Below, in pieces: positions 36,248 through 45,714 of a DNA stretch of 64,000 nt. The stretch's first letter is position 1; each line of letters begins with the position of its first letter. The stretch is taken from NCBI RefSeq assembly GCF_000337195.1, contig NZ_AOID01000013.1:62001-126000 (forward strand), given 5' to 3'. The notes beneath the pieces are model-generated. The model was not told where the DNA came from and made no database searches. It saw only the letters and a list, made by a program, of their open reading frames with translations. This DNA comes from Natrinema versiforme JCM 10478. GTDB taxonomy: Archaea; Halobacteriota; Halobacteria; Halobacteriales; Natrialbaceae. Position numbers and translations under genes: made by a program.

Positions 36248-37464
36248 CGCGAGTACTCGTTGTCGACGACTCGAAGTTTATGCGGACAGTCATCGGCAAC
36301 GCGCTCGAGGCGGCGGATTACGACGTCGAAACGGCAGCGAACGGCTCACAGGCGGTCGAGAGCGTCGACGCGTTCGATCCGGACGTCGTCACGATGGACG
36401 TCGAGATGCCCGAGATGGGCGGTATCGACGCCGTCGAGCAAATCATGACGTCGAATCCGACCGCGATCCTCATGCTCAGCGTTCACACCGAACGCGGCAC
36501 GGAGGCGACACTCGACGCCCTAGAACGCGGGGCCGTGGATTTCCTCCACAAACCCGACGGGTCGGATTCGCGCAACGTCGCCCACCTCACGGACGAGGTC
36601 GTCGCGAAAGTCGACGAACTCGCCGAGGCCGACGTGTCGTCGATCGCCCTCGCGCGAGCGGCCGCGACGGCCCACGCGACCCGAACGAGAGGGACCGACA
36701 GCCCGGCGCGGGGAACCGCGACCGGAAACGCCGTCGTGGGGGGCGGCTCGGATACCCGGCTCTTGTCCGACCACGGCACGAACGGGCCGAACGCCACGCC
36801 CGGCATCGGGACCGGCTCCGAACCCGACGAGGAGACGACCCCGGTCGCCGTCGACGGTGAGCGCACGACCGCGCCGACGATCGTCATCGGCGCGTCGACC
36901 GGCGGCCCGAAGATCGTCGAACGACTGTTCGAGCAACTCCCGGCCGATCTCGAGGCGACGGTGCTGGTCGTCCAGCATATGCCGCCGGGCTTTACCGAAC
37001 GGTTCGCGGATCGACTCGACTCCCACAGCGCGTACGACGTCAGCGAAGCCGCGGACGGCGATCGACTCCGTCCCGGCGAGGCTGCGGTTGCGCCGGGAAA
37101 CGCCCACCTCGAGGTGGCGAGCAACGTCGGCGACGCGCTCAGGCTGCGACTCGACCGCGATGGCGACCGGGTCCACGGCGTGCGGCCGGCGATCGACGTG
37201 ACGATGGAAAGCGCCGCCGAACGGGTCTCTGACGGGCTCTGCGGCGTCGTCCTGACCGGAATGGGCCGCGACGGCGCGGCCGGGATCGAAGCGATCGCGG
37301 CCGCCGGCGGTCACACGATCGCACAGGACGAGGCGACGAGCCCGGTCTTTGGTATCCCCTGTCAGGCAATCGAAACGGGTTGCGTCGAACGGGTCGCGCC
37401 AGCCGGCGATATCGTCGGCGCGATCGTCGACGCGTTCACGACGGACGGTGAGAATGATGAGTGA
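36244..37464 (+). CDS. cheB: Chemotaxis methylesterase CheB
   Basis: Removes methyl groups from receptors and carries a receiver domain. The receiver begins VLVVDDSKFMRTVIGNALEA with VVTMDVEMPEMGGIDAVEQI. A Thr/Gly/Asp-rich linker of about 80 residues follows (VALDGERTTAP-like region). The catalytic domain has IVIGASTGGPKIVERLFEQL (nucleophile Ser), VVQHMPPGFTERFADRLDSH (His) and VVLTGMGRDGAAGIEAIAAA (Asp). The protein is 406 residues. It overlaps cheY by four bases and cheA by about eight, forming a coupled operon. Confidence 0.95.
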   Translation: MTRVLVVDDSKFMRTVIGNALEAADYDVETAANGSQAVESVDAFDPDVVTMDVEMPEMGGIDAVEQIMTSNPTAILMLSVHTERGTEATLDALERGAVDFLHKPDGSDSRNVAHLTDEVVAKVDELAEADVSSIALARAAATAHATRTRGTDSPARGTATGNAVVGGGSDTRLLSDHGTNGPNATPGIGTGSEPDEETTPVAVDGERTTAPTIVIGASTGGPKIVERLFEQLPADLEATVLVVQHMPPGFTERFADRLDSHSAYDVSEAADGDRLRPGEAAVAPGNAHLEVASNVGDALRLRLDRDGDRVHGVRPAIDVTMESAAERVSDGLCGVVLTGMGRDGAAGIEAIAAAGGHTIAQDEATSPVFGIPCQAIETGCVERVAPAGDIVGAIVDAFTTDGENDE

Positions 37465-40400
37465 CTATCTGACGGACTTCGTTCAGGAGAGCGAAGAACG
37501 GATTACGGAACTGAACAACGCCTTGCTCACGCTCGAGCGCGAGCCCGACGACGAGGCGGCGATGGAGAACATCTTCCGGATCGCACACACCCTCAAGGGG
37601 AACTGCGGGGCGATGGGGCTGGAATCGGCCAGCGACCTCGCCCACGCGATCGAGGATCTGCTCGATGCCGTCCGCCGCGACGACCTCGAAGTGACGGCGG
37701 ACCTGATGGACGTCGTCTTCGACGCCGTCGACGAACTCGAGACGATGGTCGACGAGGTCGCCGAGACCGGCGAGATCGAGACCGATCCGTCGGCGACGAT
37801 CGAGGCGCTTCGCGACCACCTCGCGGACACGGATGTCGCGGGGGCTCGAATCCGGACGCCCACGGCAAGCGAGATCGACGACGTCTGTTCCCGGTTTGAG
37901 CCGCCGGCCGACGACGCGCACAACGTTTACCTCGCGCGGCTCGCGATCACACAGCGCGAGGGTGTCAACAACGGCGAACTGGTCGTCGACGCCCTAATCG
38001 ACGCGTTCGATCTGATCGGCACCGACCCGCCCCGCGAGGCGATCGAGGCCGCGGACTACGGCACCGCCTTCGACGCGGTCTTCGGGACCGCGGTCGGCGA
38101 AGCCGCGATTTCCTCCGGCCTCGAGCCGGTCGAAGAGGTCGACGACTTCGAAATCGTCGACGTCAGCGATCAGTTCGACGGCGACGAGGCCGCCGATACA
38201 GACCAGCCCGCCGCCGATGCGGAACCCGGCGACGACATTTCGTCCGACGAAGCCCAAGACCTCGAGGTCGACGACCTGCTCGACGAGTTCAACGAGTTCG
38301 ACAACTTAGACGAGATGGTCGAAGACGTCGAGGACGAGGAACTCGACGCCTTCGAGGACATGGGCGAAGCCGGCTCGTTCGACGACTTACTCGACGAGGA
38401 TGACGTCGCCGAACTCGAGGCCGAACCCGGCGAACCGCCGGCCGACTCCCTTGAGGAAGACGACGCGACTGCCTCCGACACCGCCGAAGCCGAGGCGGCG
38501 ACGGACGCCGACACGGACGACGAGGTCGACGACGCCGGTGCAGTCTTCGACGAACTCAAAGACGAGGTCGAGATGGTCGGCTTCGACGAGTTACAGGACG
38601 AACTCGAGGAGCTCGAGTTCGACGAGTTCGACGACGAGGAGGAAGTCGACATGGACGAACTCCTCGGCGAGGACGCCGACGACGACTCGTTCCTCGACGA
38701 TGCCGAGCCGTCCGAGAGCGAGGTCGACGACATCCTGGTCGGCGCGGAACCGGACGAAGGAACGGAGCCATCCGAGGATGCGATCGACGAAATGCTCGTC
38801 GACGCGGACCCGTCCGATGGTGACGGCGACGACGAATCGGTCGCTGACGAGGCGACCGCTGACGGCGACACGACCGAGGCGGTCGGATCGACCGATGACG
38901 ACCTCGACGACGCCGTTGACGCCCTCGAGTTCGACTCGGACGACGCGTCGGCAGCGGTTGACGAAGACGATATGACGGCAGCGACGGACGTCGACGACGC
39001 AGCGTCCGACGACGACCCGCTCGAGGCGTCGCCGACGGGCGAAATCGACGATGGGGACGGAGCCGACACGGCGACCGACGAGCCAGCGGGCGCGCGCGCT
39101 GCCGATGCGGTCGAGTCGGCCGAGGCCACTTCTCGAGCCGATGACGACGACGCCGTCGATTCGATCGACGATGCCGCCCCCGAAGCGGTCGAGACCGGTA
39201 CCGAATCCCCAGACGCTGGCGGGACGGCTGGCCTCGAGGGCGCCGATATCGCGACAGCCGAGGCAGCCGACGATACTGCAACGGCCGCGGAATCGGACGA
39301 CGTTGTGACGGCCGCGGAGGACGGAGCGGACGACGAACCGGCGACCGACTCGTTCGGCGAGTCCGCCGCGGACGACTTCGAGCCGACGGCGGCCTTCGAC
39401 GACGATTTCGAAGCCGCAAGCGACGACACGGATCCCTTCGGCGACGAGGACTTCGGGGTCGATGACGACTCGTTCGACGACCTCTCGGCCGACCTGATCG
39501 AATCCGAACCGGCGTCCGACGACGACTTCGAGGTCGAGTTCGACGAGGGATCCGACGAGGCGTTCGCCGACACCGCCGAATTCGACACGGCTGATGCCGG
39601 CTTCGACTCGCCGGAGTCAGACGCCGAGGCCGACGACTCGAGTCTGCCCTCGGCCGCCTCGTTCGGCGACGATTCGACCGCCTCGGACGACGACGGCGAC
39701 GACGATGACGTGGTGCGGATCGTCGACGAGCCGGAGCTGGAGATTCCGGATATCTCCCTGCCCGAGACGACCGACCGGCCGGACGCCGACGCCGAGACCG
39801 ACGAGATTCAGTCGGTCCGGGTCGATGTCGAGCAGATCGACTCGCTGCTGACCCTCGTCGAGGGACTGGTGACGAGTCGCGTTCGACTCCGGCACGCGGC
39901 CGAGGAAAACGACGGCAACTCGGCGCTCGAGACGGAACTCGACGCGCTGTCGGACCTGACGACGGACCTCCAAGAGACGGTGATGGACATCCGGCTGGTG
40001 CCGCTCGAGTCGGTGACGAACCGCTTGCCGCGGGTCGTCCGCGACATCGCCCGCGATCAGGACAAGGAGGTCGCCTTCGAGATGACCGGCGAAGACGTCG
40101 AACTCGACCGGAGTATTCTCGATCGGATCGGCGACCCGCTGATCCACCTGGTTCGCAACGCCGTCGACCACGGGATCGAGCCCCCCGAGCGCCGCGAGGA
40201 AGTCGGCAAACCACGCGACGGGACCGTCGAGGTCCACGCCGACCGCTCGCGCGACCGCGTTACCATCACTGTCGAGGACGACGGGAGCGGGCTCGACCCC
40301 GATCGGCTCCGCTCCGAGGCCGTCGAGGCCGGTATCCTCGAGGCGTCCGAGGCGGACTCTCTCCCCGACGAGGAGGCCTACGATCTGATCTTCCATCCCG

Positions 40401-40939
40401 GGCTCTCGACGGCCGACGAGGTGACCGACGTCAGCGGCCGCGGCGTCGGGATGGACGTCGTCAAGCGGACGGTCGAGGAGTTCGACGGCACGGTCTCGAT
40501 CGACAGCGATGAGGGCGACGGAACGACCGTCACGATGCGGCTCCCGGTGACAGTCGCGATCGACGAGATCCTCTTCGTCGAGAGTGGCGGCGAGGAGTTC
40601 GGCGTCCCGACCAAGGCCGTGAAGGATATCGAAACGGCGACCGCGATCGAGACGATCGATGGCGATTCCATCCTCCCCGGAGAGGACGGCGACTATCCCG
40701 TTCTCTCGCTGGCCGATGTCCTCGAGACGCCGATGCCCGGTGGCAACGGCGACGGCATGGTCGTCCGCATTCGCGACGAGGTCCGGGAAGTGGCGCTGCA
40801 CTGCGATCACGTCCACGGACAGCAGGAAGTCGTCGTCAAGCCCTTCGAGGGCGTTATGAGCGGCATTCCGGGGATCAGCGGTGCGACGGTGCGGGGACGA
40901 GGGGAAGTAGTCAACATACTGGATGTGACGACACTATGA
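37457..40939 (+). CDS. cheA: Chemotaxis histidine kinase CheA with exceptionally long acidic linker
   Basis: A 1160-residue kinase, far longer than the usual 650-700. P1 has the phospho-His at 44 in FRIAHTLKGNCGAMGLESAS. A CheY-binding P2-like part spans about 140-250. Roughly residues 255-780 are an Asp/Glu-rich linker with Phe/Leu islands such as FDELQDELEEL and SFDDLLDEDD. P3 is VRVDVEQIDSLLTLVEGLVT, P4 has LVRNAVDHGIEPPERREEVG, DDGSGLD and RGVGMDVVKRTVEEFDG, and P5 starts at LFVESGGEEFGVPTKAVKDI. The start is ATG 37457; an ATG one codon earlier is equally possible. Confidence 0.95.
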   Translation: MSDYLTDFVQESEERITELNNALLTLEREPDDEAAMENIFRIAHTLKGNCGAMGLESASDLAHAIEDLLDAVRRDDLEVTADLMDVVFDAVDELETMVDEVAETGEIETDPSATIEALRDHLADTDVAGARIRTPTASEIDDVCSRFEPPADDAHNVYLARLAITQREGVNNGELVVDALIDAFDLIGTDPPREAIEAADYGTAFDAVFGTAVGEAAISSGLEPVEEVDDFEIVDVSDQFDGDEAADTDQPAADAEPGDDISSDEAQDLEVDDLLDEFNEFDNLDEMVEDVEDEELDAFEDMGEAGSFDDLLDEDDVAELEAEPGEPPADSLEEDDATASDTAEAEAATDADTDDEVDDAGAVFDELKDEVEMVGFDELQDELEELEFDEFDDEEEVDMDELLGEDADDDSFLDDAEPSESEVDDILVGAEPDEGTEPSEDAIDEMLVDADPSDGDGDDESVADEATADGDTTEAVGSTDDDLDDAVDALEFDSDDASAAVDEDDMTAATDVDDAASDDDPLEASPTGEIDDGDGADTATDEPAGARAADAVESAEATSRADDDDAVDSIDDAAPEAVETGTESPDAGGTAGLEGADIATAEAADDTATAAESDDVVTAAEDGADDEPATDSFGESAADDFEPTAAFDDDFEAASDDTDPFGDEDFGVDDDSFDDLSADLIESEPASDDDFEVEFDEGSDEAFADTAEFDTADAGFDSPESDAEADDSSLPSAASFGDDSTASDDDGDDDDVVRIVDEPELEIPDISLPETTDRPDADAETDEIQSVRVDVEQIDSLLTLVEGLVTSRVRLRHAAEENDGNSALETELDALSDLTTDLQETVMDIRLVPLESVTNRLPRVVRDIARDQDKEVAFEMTGEDVELDRSILDRIGDPLIHLVRNAVDHGIEPPERREEVGKPRDGTVEVHADRSRDRVTITVEDDGSGLDPDRLRSEAVEAGILEASEADSLPDEEAYDLIFHPGLSTADEVTDVSGRGVGMDVVKRTVEEFDGTVSIDSDEGDGTTVTMRLPVTVAIDEILFVESGGEEFGVPTKAVKDIETATAIETIDGDSILPGEDGDYPVLSLADVLETPMPGGNGDGMVVRIRDEVREVALHCDHVHGQQEVVVKPFEGVMSGIPGISGATVRGRGEVVNILDVTTL

Positions 40940-40973
40940 ACGAACGCAAACACCGACACCCACGGAGAAACCT

Positions 40974-41579
40974 ATGACGATGATGGTCGATATTCGAAAG
41001 CTGAGCTTCATAAACGAGATGGCGAAGGTCGGGACGAACGGCGTCGCCGACAACATGAGCAAACTGACCGGCGAGGACGCCCAGATGGAGGTGACAAAGA
41101 CCAACTTCATCGACGTCGAGGACATCGAGTCCCAACTCGACAGCGGGAAACGGGTCGGCGTCCGCGTCCGGCTGCTCGACCCGCCGCACGGACACATCCT
41201 CATTCTCTTCCCCGAGGCCAGCGCGAAGAAGATCACCGCGATCATGCTGCGCGACGTCGTCGACGACATGGGCGACGTCTCCGGAAAGATGGCCCGCAGC
41301 GCCGTCGAGGAGATGGGCAACATGATGGCCAGCGGCTTCATCGACGGCTGGGCCGACGTGCTCGGTCGCGCGATCGACATCGCCGCACCGCAACTCGTCT
41401 ACGCGCCGACGGAGGACATCGTCACCCGGACGGCCAGCCTCGGCGGCGACGACCTCGCCCTGTTCTTCGATTCGGACCTATCCGTCCCCAGCTACCAGAT
41501 CGAAGCCGAAATATACGCATTCCCCGACTTGGAAGAGTTCGTGGAAATGGTCAACGGCATCGACGTCCAACCCGCATGA
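40974..41579 (+). CDS. cheC: CheY-P phosphatase-type protein CheC
   Basis: A 201-residue CheC homologue that works with CheD in receptor adaptation. The second active-site helix is intact (ARSAVEEMGNMMASGFIDGW, the E-x2-N motif), while the first, EMAKVGTNGVADNMSKLTGE, has Lys where Asn is expected. VGVRVRLLDPPHGHILILFP is the beta core. The start is ATG 40974; ATGs at 40980 and 40983 are also in frame and plausible. The stop overlaps the next CheC gene by four bases. It follows cheA by 34 bases in the same operon. Confidence 0.92.
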   Translation: MTMMVDIRKLSFINEMAKVGTNGVADNMSKLTGEDAQMEVTKTNFIDVEDIESQLDSGKRVGVRVRLLDPPHGHILILFPEASAKKITAIMLRDVVDDMGDVSGKMARSAVEEMGNMMASGFIDGWADVLGRAIDIAAPQLVYAPTEDIVTRTASLGGDDLALFFDSDLSVPSYQIEAEIYAFPDLEEFVEMVNGIDVQPA

Positions 41580-42844
41580 AACTCGACGTCAACGCACTCG
41601 GCACGTTCTACCGGATGGCTCGAGAGGGTGCCGGCTTGGCGGCGGGCCGACTCACCCATATGCTGGGCGTCGAGACACAGGTCGGCGTGACGAAACTTAA
41701 CTTCATGCGCGGCCAGGAGATCGAGCGTGATTTCGAGGATTCGACGGAGAAAGTCGGCGTTCGCGTCAAGTTAACCGGCGGGATCGAGGGCTACTCGGTC
41801 GTCGTGTTCGACCGCGAGAACGCACTCCGGATCGTCCAAACCTTACTCGCCGAAGCGGACTCGGACTCGGAGGGCGATACCGAGCTGGGCGAGGTCGACG
41901 CCTTCGACGAGATGACCGAGAGCGCCGCGACCGAAGTCGGCCACATCATGAACAGCGGGTTCATCGACGGCTGGGCCGACGTCTTAGAGACCGTCATCGA
42001 CGTCTCGACGCCGGAGTTCGTCGAGGGCCAGACCGCCGAGCCCTTCTTCGGTGATATCGACGAGGCCCCGGCCGACGACGACCTCGCCTTGCTCTTCCAG
42101 AGCCGGATCGAAACCGTCGGTACCGAAGTCGGCTTCAGCCACTACCTCTTCCCGAAACGCGAGTCGATGTCGAAGCTCCTGGAGCGACTGCGCACGAGCG
42201 AGGGCATCGAGTACGACAAACTCGACGGCTTCGACCGGATGGCCGAACGCGGTGCCGAGGAGGTCGCCAAGACGGCGACGACGCTGACCGGCATCGACAC
42301 CAGCATCGACATCCGCCGGCTGAATTTCGTCTCGCTCGAGGCGATTCCGGAGCAGGTCGCAGACGAGAAACTCGTCGGCGTCGCCTTCGAATTCGACGGG
42401 ATGCCGAGTGGCTATCTCCTCTTCCTGTTCGACGAGGAGTCCGCCCACGAGATCGTCGACGCGATGGTTCCCATGGAGGTCGACGAGGACGGCTTCGGCG
42501 AGATGGGGACCAGCGCGATCAAAGAACTCGGCAACATCATGGCCAGCGGGTTCCTCGACGGCTGGGCGAACGTCCTCGATACGACGATCGACCACTCGAC
42601 GCCGGAGTTCATCCACGACATCGGCGCGGCCGCCGTCGACCCGGTGATCATCCAGCTCGGCGAAAACCAGGACTTTGCCTTCGTCTTCGACACGGTCGTC
42701 ATGGCCGACGGCCGCGAGTTCGACTGTGAAGTGTACGCGATCCCCGACGAATCCGACCTCGAGCGGGCGCTGAACAACTTAGACGTCGATCGGATCGAAG
42801 ACGCCAAGACGACGGCGGAGTTCCAGGAAGTCGATAACGCATGA
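41576..42844 (+). CDS. Tandem-duplicated CheC-type protein
   Basis: A 422-residue protein made of two CheC-like units of about 200 residues each. Unit 1 has SAATEVGHIMNSGFIDGWAD, with His instead of Asn; unit 2 has SAIKELGNIMASGFLDGWAN, with the E-x2-N pair intact, and both share VDVSTPEF or DHSTPEF endings. VGVRVKLTGGIEGYSVVVFD and VGVAFEFDGMPSGYLLFLFD are matched core strands. It likely binds CheD or CheY and may be active only in its second half. It overlaps the neighbours by four bases on both sides. The asymmetry is notable. Confidence 0.9.
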   Translation: MKLDVNALGTFYRMAREGAGLAAGRLTHMLGVETQVGVTKLNFMRGQEIERDFEDSTEKVGVRVKLTGGIEGYSVVVFDRENALRIVQTLLAEADSDSEGDTELGEVDAFDEMTESAATEVGHIMNSGFIDGWADVLETVIDVSTPEFVEGQTAEPFFGDIDEAPADDDLALLFQSRIETVGTEVGFSHYLFPKRESMSKLLERLRTSEGIEYDKLDGFDRMAERGAEEVAKTATTLTGIDTSIDIRRLNFVSLEAIPEQVADEKLVGVAFEFDGMPSGYLLFLFDEESAHEIVDAMVPMEVDEDGFGEMGTSAIKELGNIMASGFLDGWANVLDTTIDHSTPEFIHDIGAAAVDPVIIQLGENQDFAFVFDTVVMADGREFDCEVYAIPDESDLERALNNLDVDRIEDAKTTAEFQEVDNA

Positions 42845-43356
42845 AAACCTACGGCACCGAACCGGGCGCACCGACGCCGGTCCAAGTCGGCATCTCGGAA
42901 CTGGTCGTCAGCGATGGCGACGACACGCTCAAATCCTACGGGCTCGGCTCGTGTCTCGCCATCGCACTGTACGATCCGAACACCGGGATCGGCGGCCTCG
43001 CACACGTCATGTTACCCGACGGAGACACCGCGGACAACAGCGACCGCAAGCCCGGCAAGTACGCCGACACGGCGATCCGCGCGCTGCTCCGACGGATGGT
43101 CGAGCAGGGAGCAAACTACACCGCCGTCGAAGCGAAAATCGCCGGCGGCAGCGACATGTTCGAGTTCGAGAGCTTCGGCGACGGCGTCGGGCAGCGAAAC
43201 ATCGTCGCCGCGAAAGCGGAACTCGAGAAACTCGGTGTGCCCCTCGAGGCGGAAGACGTCGGCGGCGAATACGGGCGAACCGTCGAGTTCACGCCCGGAA
43301 CGGGGGTCCTCACCGTCAAGACGTCCGACGGGGACAACGGAGTGACGGAACTGTGA
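42841..43356 (+). CDS. cheD: Receptor deamidase CheD
   Basis: A 171-residue cytoplasmic enzyme that deamidates receptor glutamines and partners with CheC. LKSYGLGSCLAIALYDPNTG holds the catalytic Cys and IGGLAHVMLPDGDTADNSDR the His, with KYADTAIRALLRRMVEQGAN next. VEAKIAGGSDMFEFESFGDG, then VGQRNIVAAKAELEKLGVPL and VGGEYGRTVEFTPGTGVLTV complete the fold. Residues 1-15 include KTYGTEPGAPTPVQVG. Overlaps the CheC-type gene before it (ATGA) and a GTG-initiated cheR after it, so the operon is tightly coupled. Confidence 0.95.
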   Translation: MKTYGTEPGAPTPVQVGISELVVSDGDDTLKSYGLGSCLAIALYDPNTGIGGLAHVMLPDGDTADNSDRKPGKYADTAIRALLRRMVEQGANYTAVEAKIAGGSDMFEFESFGDGVGQRNIVAAKAELEKLGVPLEAEDVGGEYGRTVEFTPGTGVLTVKTSDGDNGVTEL

Positions 43357-44234
43357 TCGGCGACGGTGCCGGTGACACCGGCATTGATCCCGACGGCCAC
43401 ATCGTCGCTGACGAGACCGAGACAGTCGGCGGCGACGACGAGGTCTTCGCCGACCTCCTCGCGTTCGTCGAGGACGAACTGGCGTTCGCGACGAGCCACT
43501 ACAACAACAGCTACCTCGACCGACGCGTCTCCTCGCGAATGCGCCGCACGCAGTGTGAGACCTACGGCGCGTACTTCGAGAAACTGCGAACCGAGCCGGC
43601 CGAGCAGGAGGCGTTGCTCGAGGCGTTGAGCATCAACGTCACCGGCTTCTTTCGGAACCCCGATGTCTGGTCGGGGATTCGCTCGGTCCTCCGGACACTG
43701 TCGAAAAACGGGCCTCCCGTTCGAATCTGGAGCGCCGCGTGTGCGGACGGTCGAGAGCCGTACTCGATCGCGATGCTCGCTCGGGACGACCCGGAGATCG
43801 ACGGCTCCAACGTCTACGTCCTCGGGACCGACATTAGCACGCCCGCACTCGAGACGGCGCAAGCGGGCGTCTACGAGGAATCACGGACCGTCGATCTGGA
43901 CGAGCAACTCTCCTTTCTGGGCGAGTACCGGCAGTACGTCGATGTCGACGGTCGAACCTATCGGATCACCGACGACGTAAAGCGGAACGTCCGCTTTCGA
44001 CGCCACGACCTGATCAACGACGAGCCGAAATCGGGCTTCGACCTCGTCATCTGTCGCAATTTGTTCATCTACATCGACAACGAGTATAAACGGCCGATGC
44101 TCGAGACGATCGCCCGGTCGCTTCGAACCGACGGCTATCTCGTTATCGGCAAAGCCGAGACGATCCCGCCGACCCTCCAGTCGTCCTTTGCCGTCCGCGA
44201 GGCTCGCTTGCGGATCTACCAGCGCGAGCGGTGA
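43353..44234 (+). CDS. cheR: Chemotaxis methyltransferase CheR
   Basis: SAM-dependent enzyme that methylates receptor glutamates; 293 residues. After a 35-residue acidic lead, LLAFVEDELAFATSHYNNSY with LDRRVSSRMRRTQCETYGAY is the helical N-terminal domain. NVTGFFRNPDVWSGIRSVLR, IWSAACADGREPYSIAMLAR (SAM loop; Gly-Arg where Gly-Glu is usual), NVYVLGTDISTPALETAQAG and GFDLVICRNLFIYIDNEYKR are CheR signatures. The GTG at 43353 overlaps the CheD stop; an earlier in-frame start would lie inside cheD and was rejected. It ends the chemotaxis operon. Confidence 0.93.
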   Translation: MIGDGAGDTGIDPDGHIVADETETVGGDDEVFADLLAFVEDELAFATSHYNNSYLDRRVSSRMRRTQCETYGAYFEKLRTEPAEQEALLEALSINVTGFFRNPDVWSGIRSVLRTLSKNGPPVRIWSAACADGREPYSIAMLARDDPEIDGSNVYVLGTDISTPALETAQAGVYEESRTVDLDEQLSFLGEYRQYVDVDGRTYRITDDVKRNVRFRRHDLINDEPKSGFDLVICRNLFIYIDNEYKRPMLETIARSLRTDGYLVIGKAETIPPTLQSSFAVREARLRIYQRER

Positions 44235-44347
44235 GGGCGGCGAGCCGTTCCGACATGGGTCTCAGTTCCTGAACCGGCGTGCTGTCCTGTTCGCACACTG
44301 GAAGACAACCACTCGTTACATGACGGTCCGCCGAATATCCCCGGTGG

Positions 44348-45700
44348 ATGCCTTCGCCCGACCTCCACCCGTTCGTCACCCGTGTCGGGGCACTGGTCGA
44401 CGCCTCACCGCCAACCACCCGCCGGGAGACCCGGACCTTGCTCGTCGAACCCTTCCTCGAGACGCTCGGCTGGGACTGCCGTGCCGACTCGTGTATCACG
44501 GACCGGTCCGTCGATGGCACCCGACTCGAGTACGTGCCGTCGATCGATTCCGTTCCGGCGCTGTTCGTCGCCGTCGAGGCCTACGACGACTCACTCGAAG
44601 AAGCTCGAGCGAACGCGCTTCGAAAAGCGATGGCGTGGACCGGCGTCGACCGCGCGATCTACACCAACGGTCGCCAGTACCTGCTGCTTGCGGGCACGAC
44701 CGACATCGAGTACCGCGCGCTCAGACTGTCCGAACTCACCGACAGCGAAGTGACGCTCGCTGACTACTCGAGGGAGACCCTCGGCCGCGGACTCGAACAG
44801 CACTCGCGGACCCACGTCGCCCGACAACTCGCCGTCGAGCGACCGCAACTCGTCGATGCGATCGCGGATCGGCTCGCAGCGGCCACCGTTCAGGGCGACG
44901 TCTACGCCGACGAGTTCGAGTCCGCGGCCGATCGCTTCCTCGATCGGCTGGTCGTCGCGTTCGCCGAAGACGACCCGGAACGACAGGAGCCCGCGTCGGA
45001 CGTCTCGGTTCGGTTCAGCGAGTCGGCGCTCACCGACGACGGACCACCGACGGCCGCCGGAAACGATGCCGTCCCACGGTCCGGATCGAACGGGTCCCCG
45101 CCCAGTACCGGCGGTACCACCGTACCTGACAGAGACGCCGCACCGACTGACCGAGAGCACGCTGCGGGCTCGAGCACGGACGCTGGGTCCGGATCCGATG
45201 CGGACGCGGACGACCTGGCCGGGCCCGAAGGAAATGGCGAAGCACCGTCTGCCGCTCGAGATGACGGACTGGAGCAATCGTCTGCTGCCGACGCTGAGCC
45301 CGACGCCAACCGAGGTGGCGACAGCAGAAACGGTGACGACGGAACCACTGCGGAGACTGACGGCGAATACGTCGTCCGATTCTTCAACGACCGCGGTTCG
45401 ATCGGGGCGATCGGTCACTCCACTGCGGACGGAGCGCTCGTCGAAACCGCCGAATACCTCTTCGAACGTGGCCTCTCCGGGGTCCACGTCCCGTGGAGCC
45501 CCGACGACGCCGACGGCACCGTCCTGAATGCCCAGCCCACTCACGCTGATGGCTCACCGATGGCCGAATCGGCACAGCTCTCGAACGGTCTCTATCTCGC
45601 GACTGCGGGCGACATCGACGATCGGGCTGCTCGAGTCGAGGCGTTGGCCGCTCGAGCCGGCTTTCGGGTAATGTTGACTGGCGATTGGGAAGAAACGTAA
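44348..45700 (+). CDS. Protein with HsdR_N-like, apparently inactivated nuclease domain
   Basis: A 450-residue cytoplasmic protein. Residues 1-135 resemble the type I restriction HsdR N-terminal fold: RRETRTLLVEPFLETLGWDC, then GTRLEYVPSIDSVPALFVAV and EAYDDSLEEARANALRKAMA, AIYTNGRQYLLLAGTTDIEY. The usual Asp-Tyr pair is Glu-Tyr and the E-x-K is E-A-Y, so the metal site is probably dead. A Ser/Asp/Thr-rich linker of about 150 residues precedes a small C-terminal alpha/beta domain (YVVRFFNDRGSIGAIGHSTA, GFRVMLTGDWE). It lies between cheR and a convergent pilin-like gene, 15 bases away. Function unknown. Confidence 0.65.
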   Translation: MPSPDLHPFVTRVGALVDASPPTTRRETRTLLVEPFLETLGWDCRADSCITDRSVDGTRLEYVPSIDSVPALFVAVEAYDDSLEEARANALRKAMAWTGVDRAIYTNGRQYLLLAGTTDIEYRALRLSELTDSEVTLADYSRETLGRGLEQHSRTHVARQLAVERPQLVDAIADRLAAATVQGDVYADEFESAADRFLDRLVVAFAEDDPERQEPASDVSVRFSESALTDDGPPTAAGNDAVPRSGSNGSPPSTGGTTVPDRDAAPTDREHAAGSSTDAGSGSDADADDLAGPEGNGEAPSAARDDGLEQSSAADAEPDANRGGDSRNGDDGTTAETDGEYVVRFFNDRGSIGAIGHSTADGALVETAEYLFERGLSGVHVPWSPDDADGTVLNAQPTHADGSPMAESAQLSNGLYLATAGDIDDRAARVEALAARAGFRVMLTGDWEET

Positions 45701-45714
45701 TCGGAAGTCGGCTA

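Noticed and set aside
38170-39588. A Ser-rich minus-strand frame opposite the CheA linker
   Set aside because: The Ser runs are the antisense of Asp/Glu/Ala codons; no start signal or domain.
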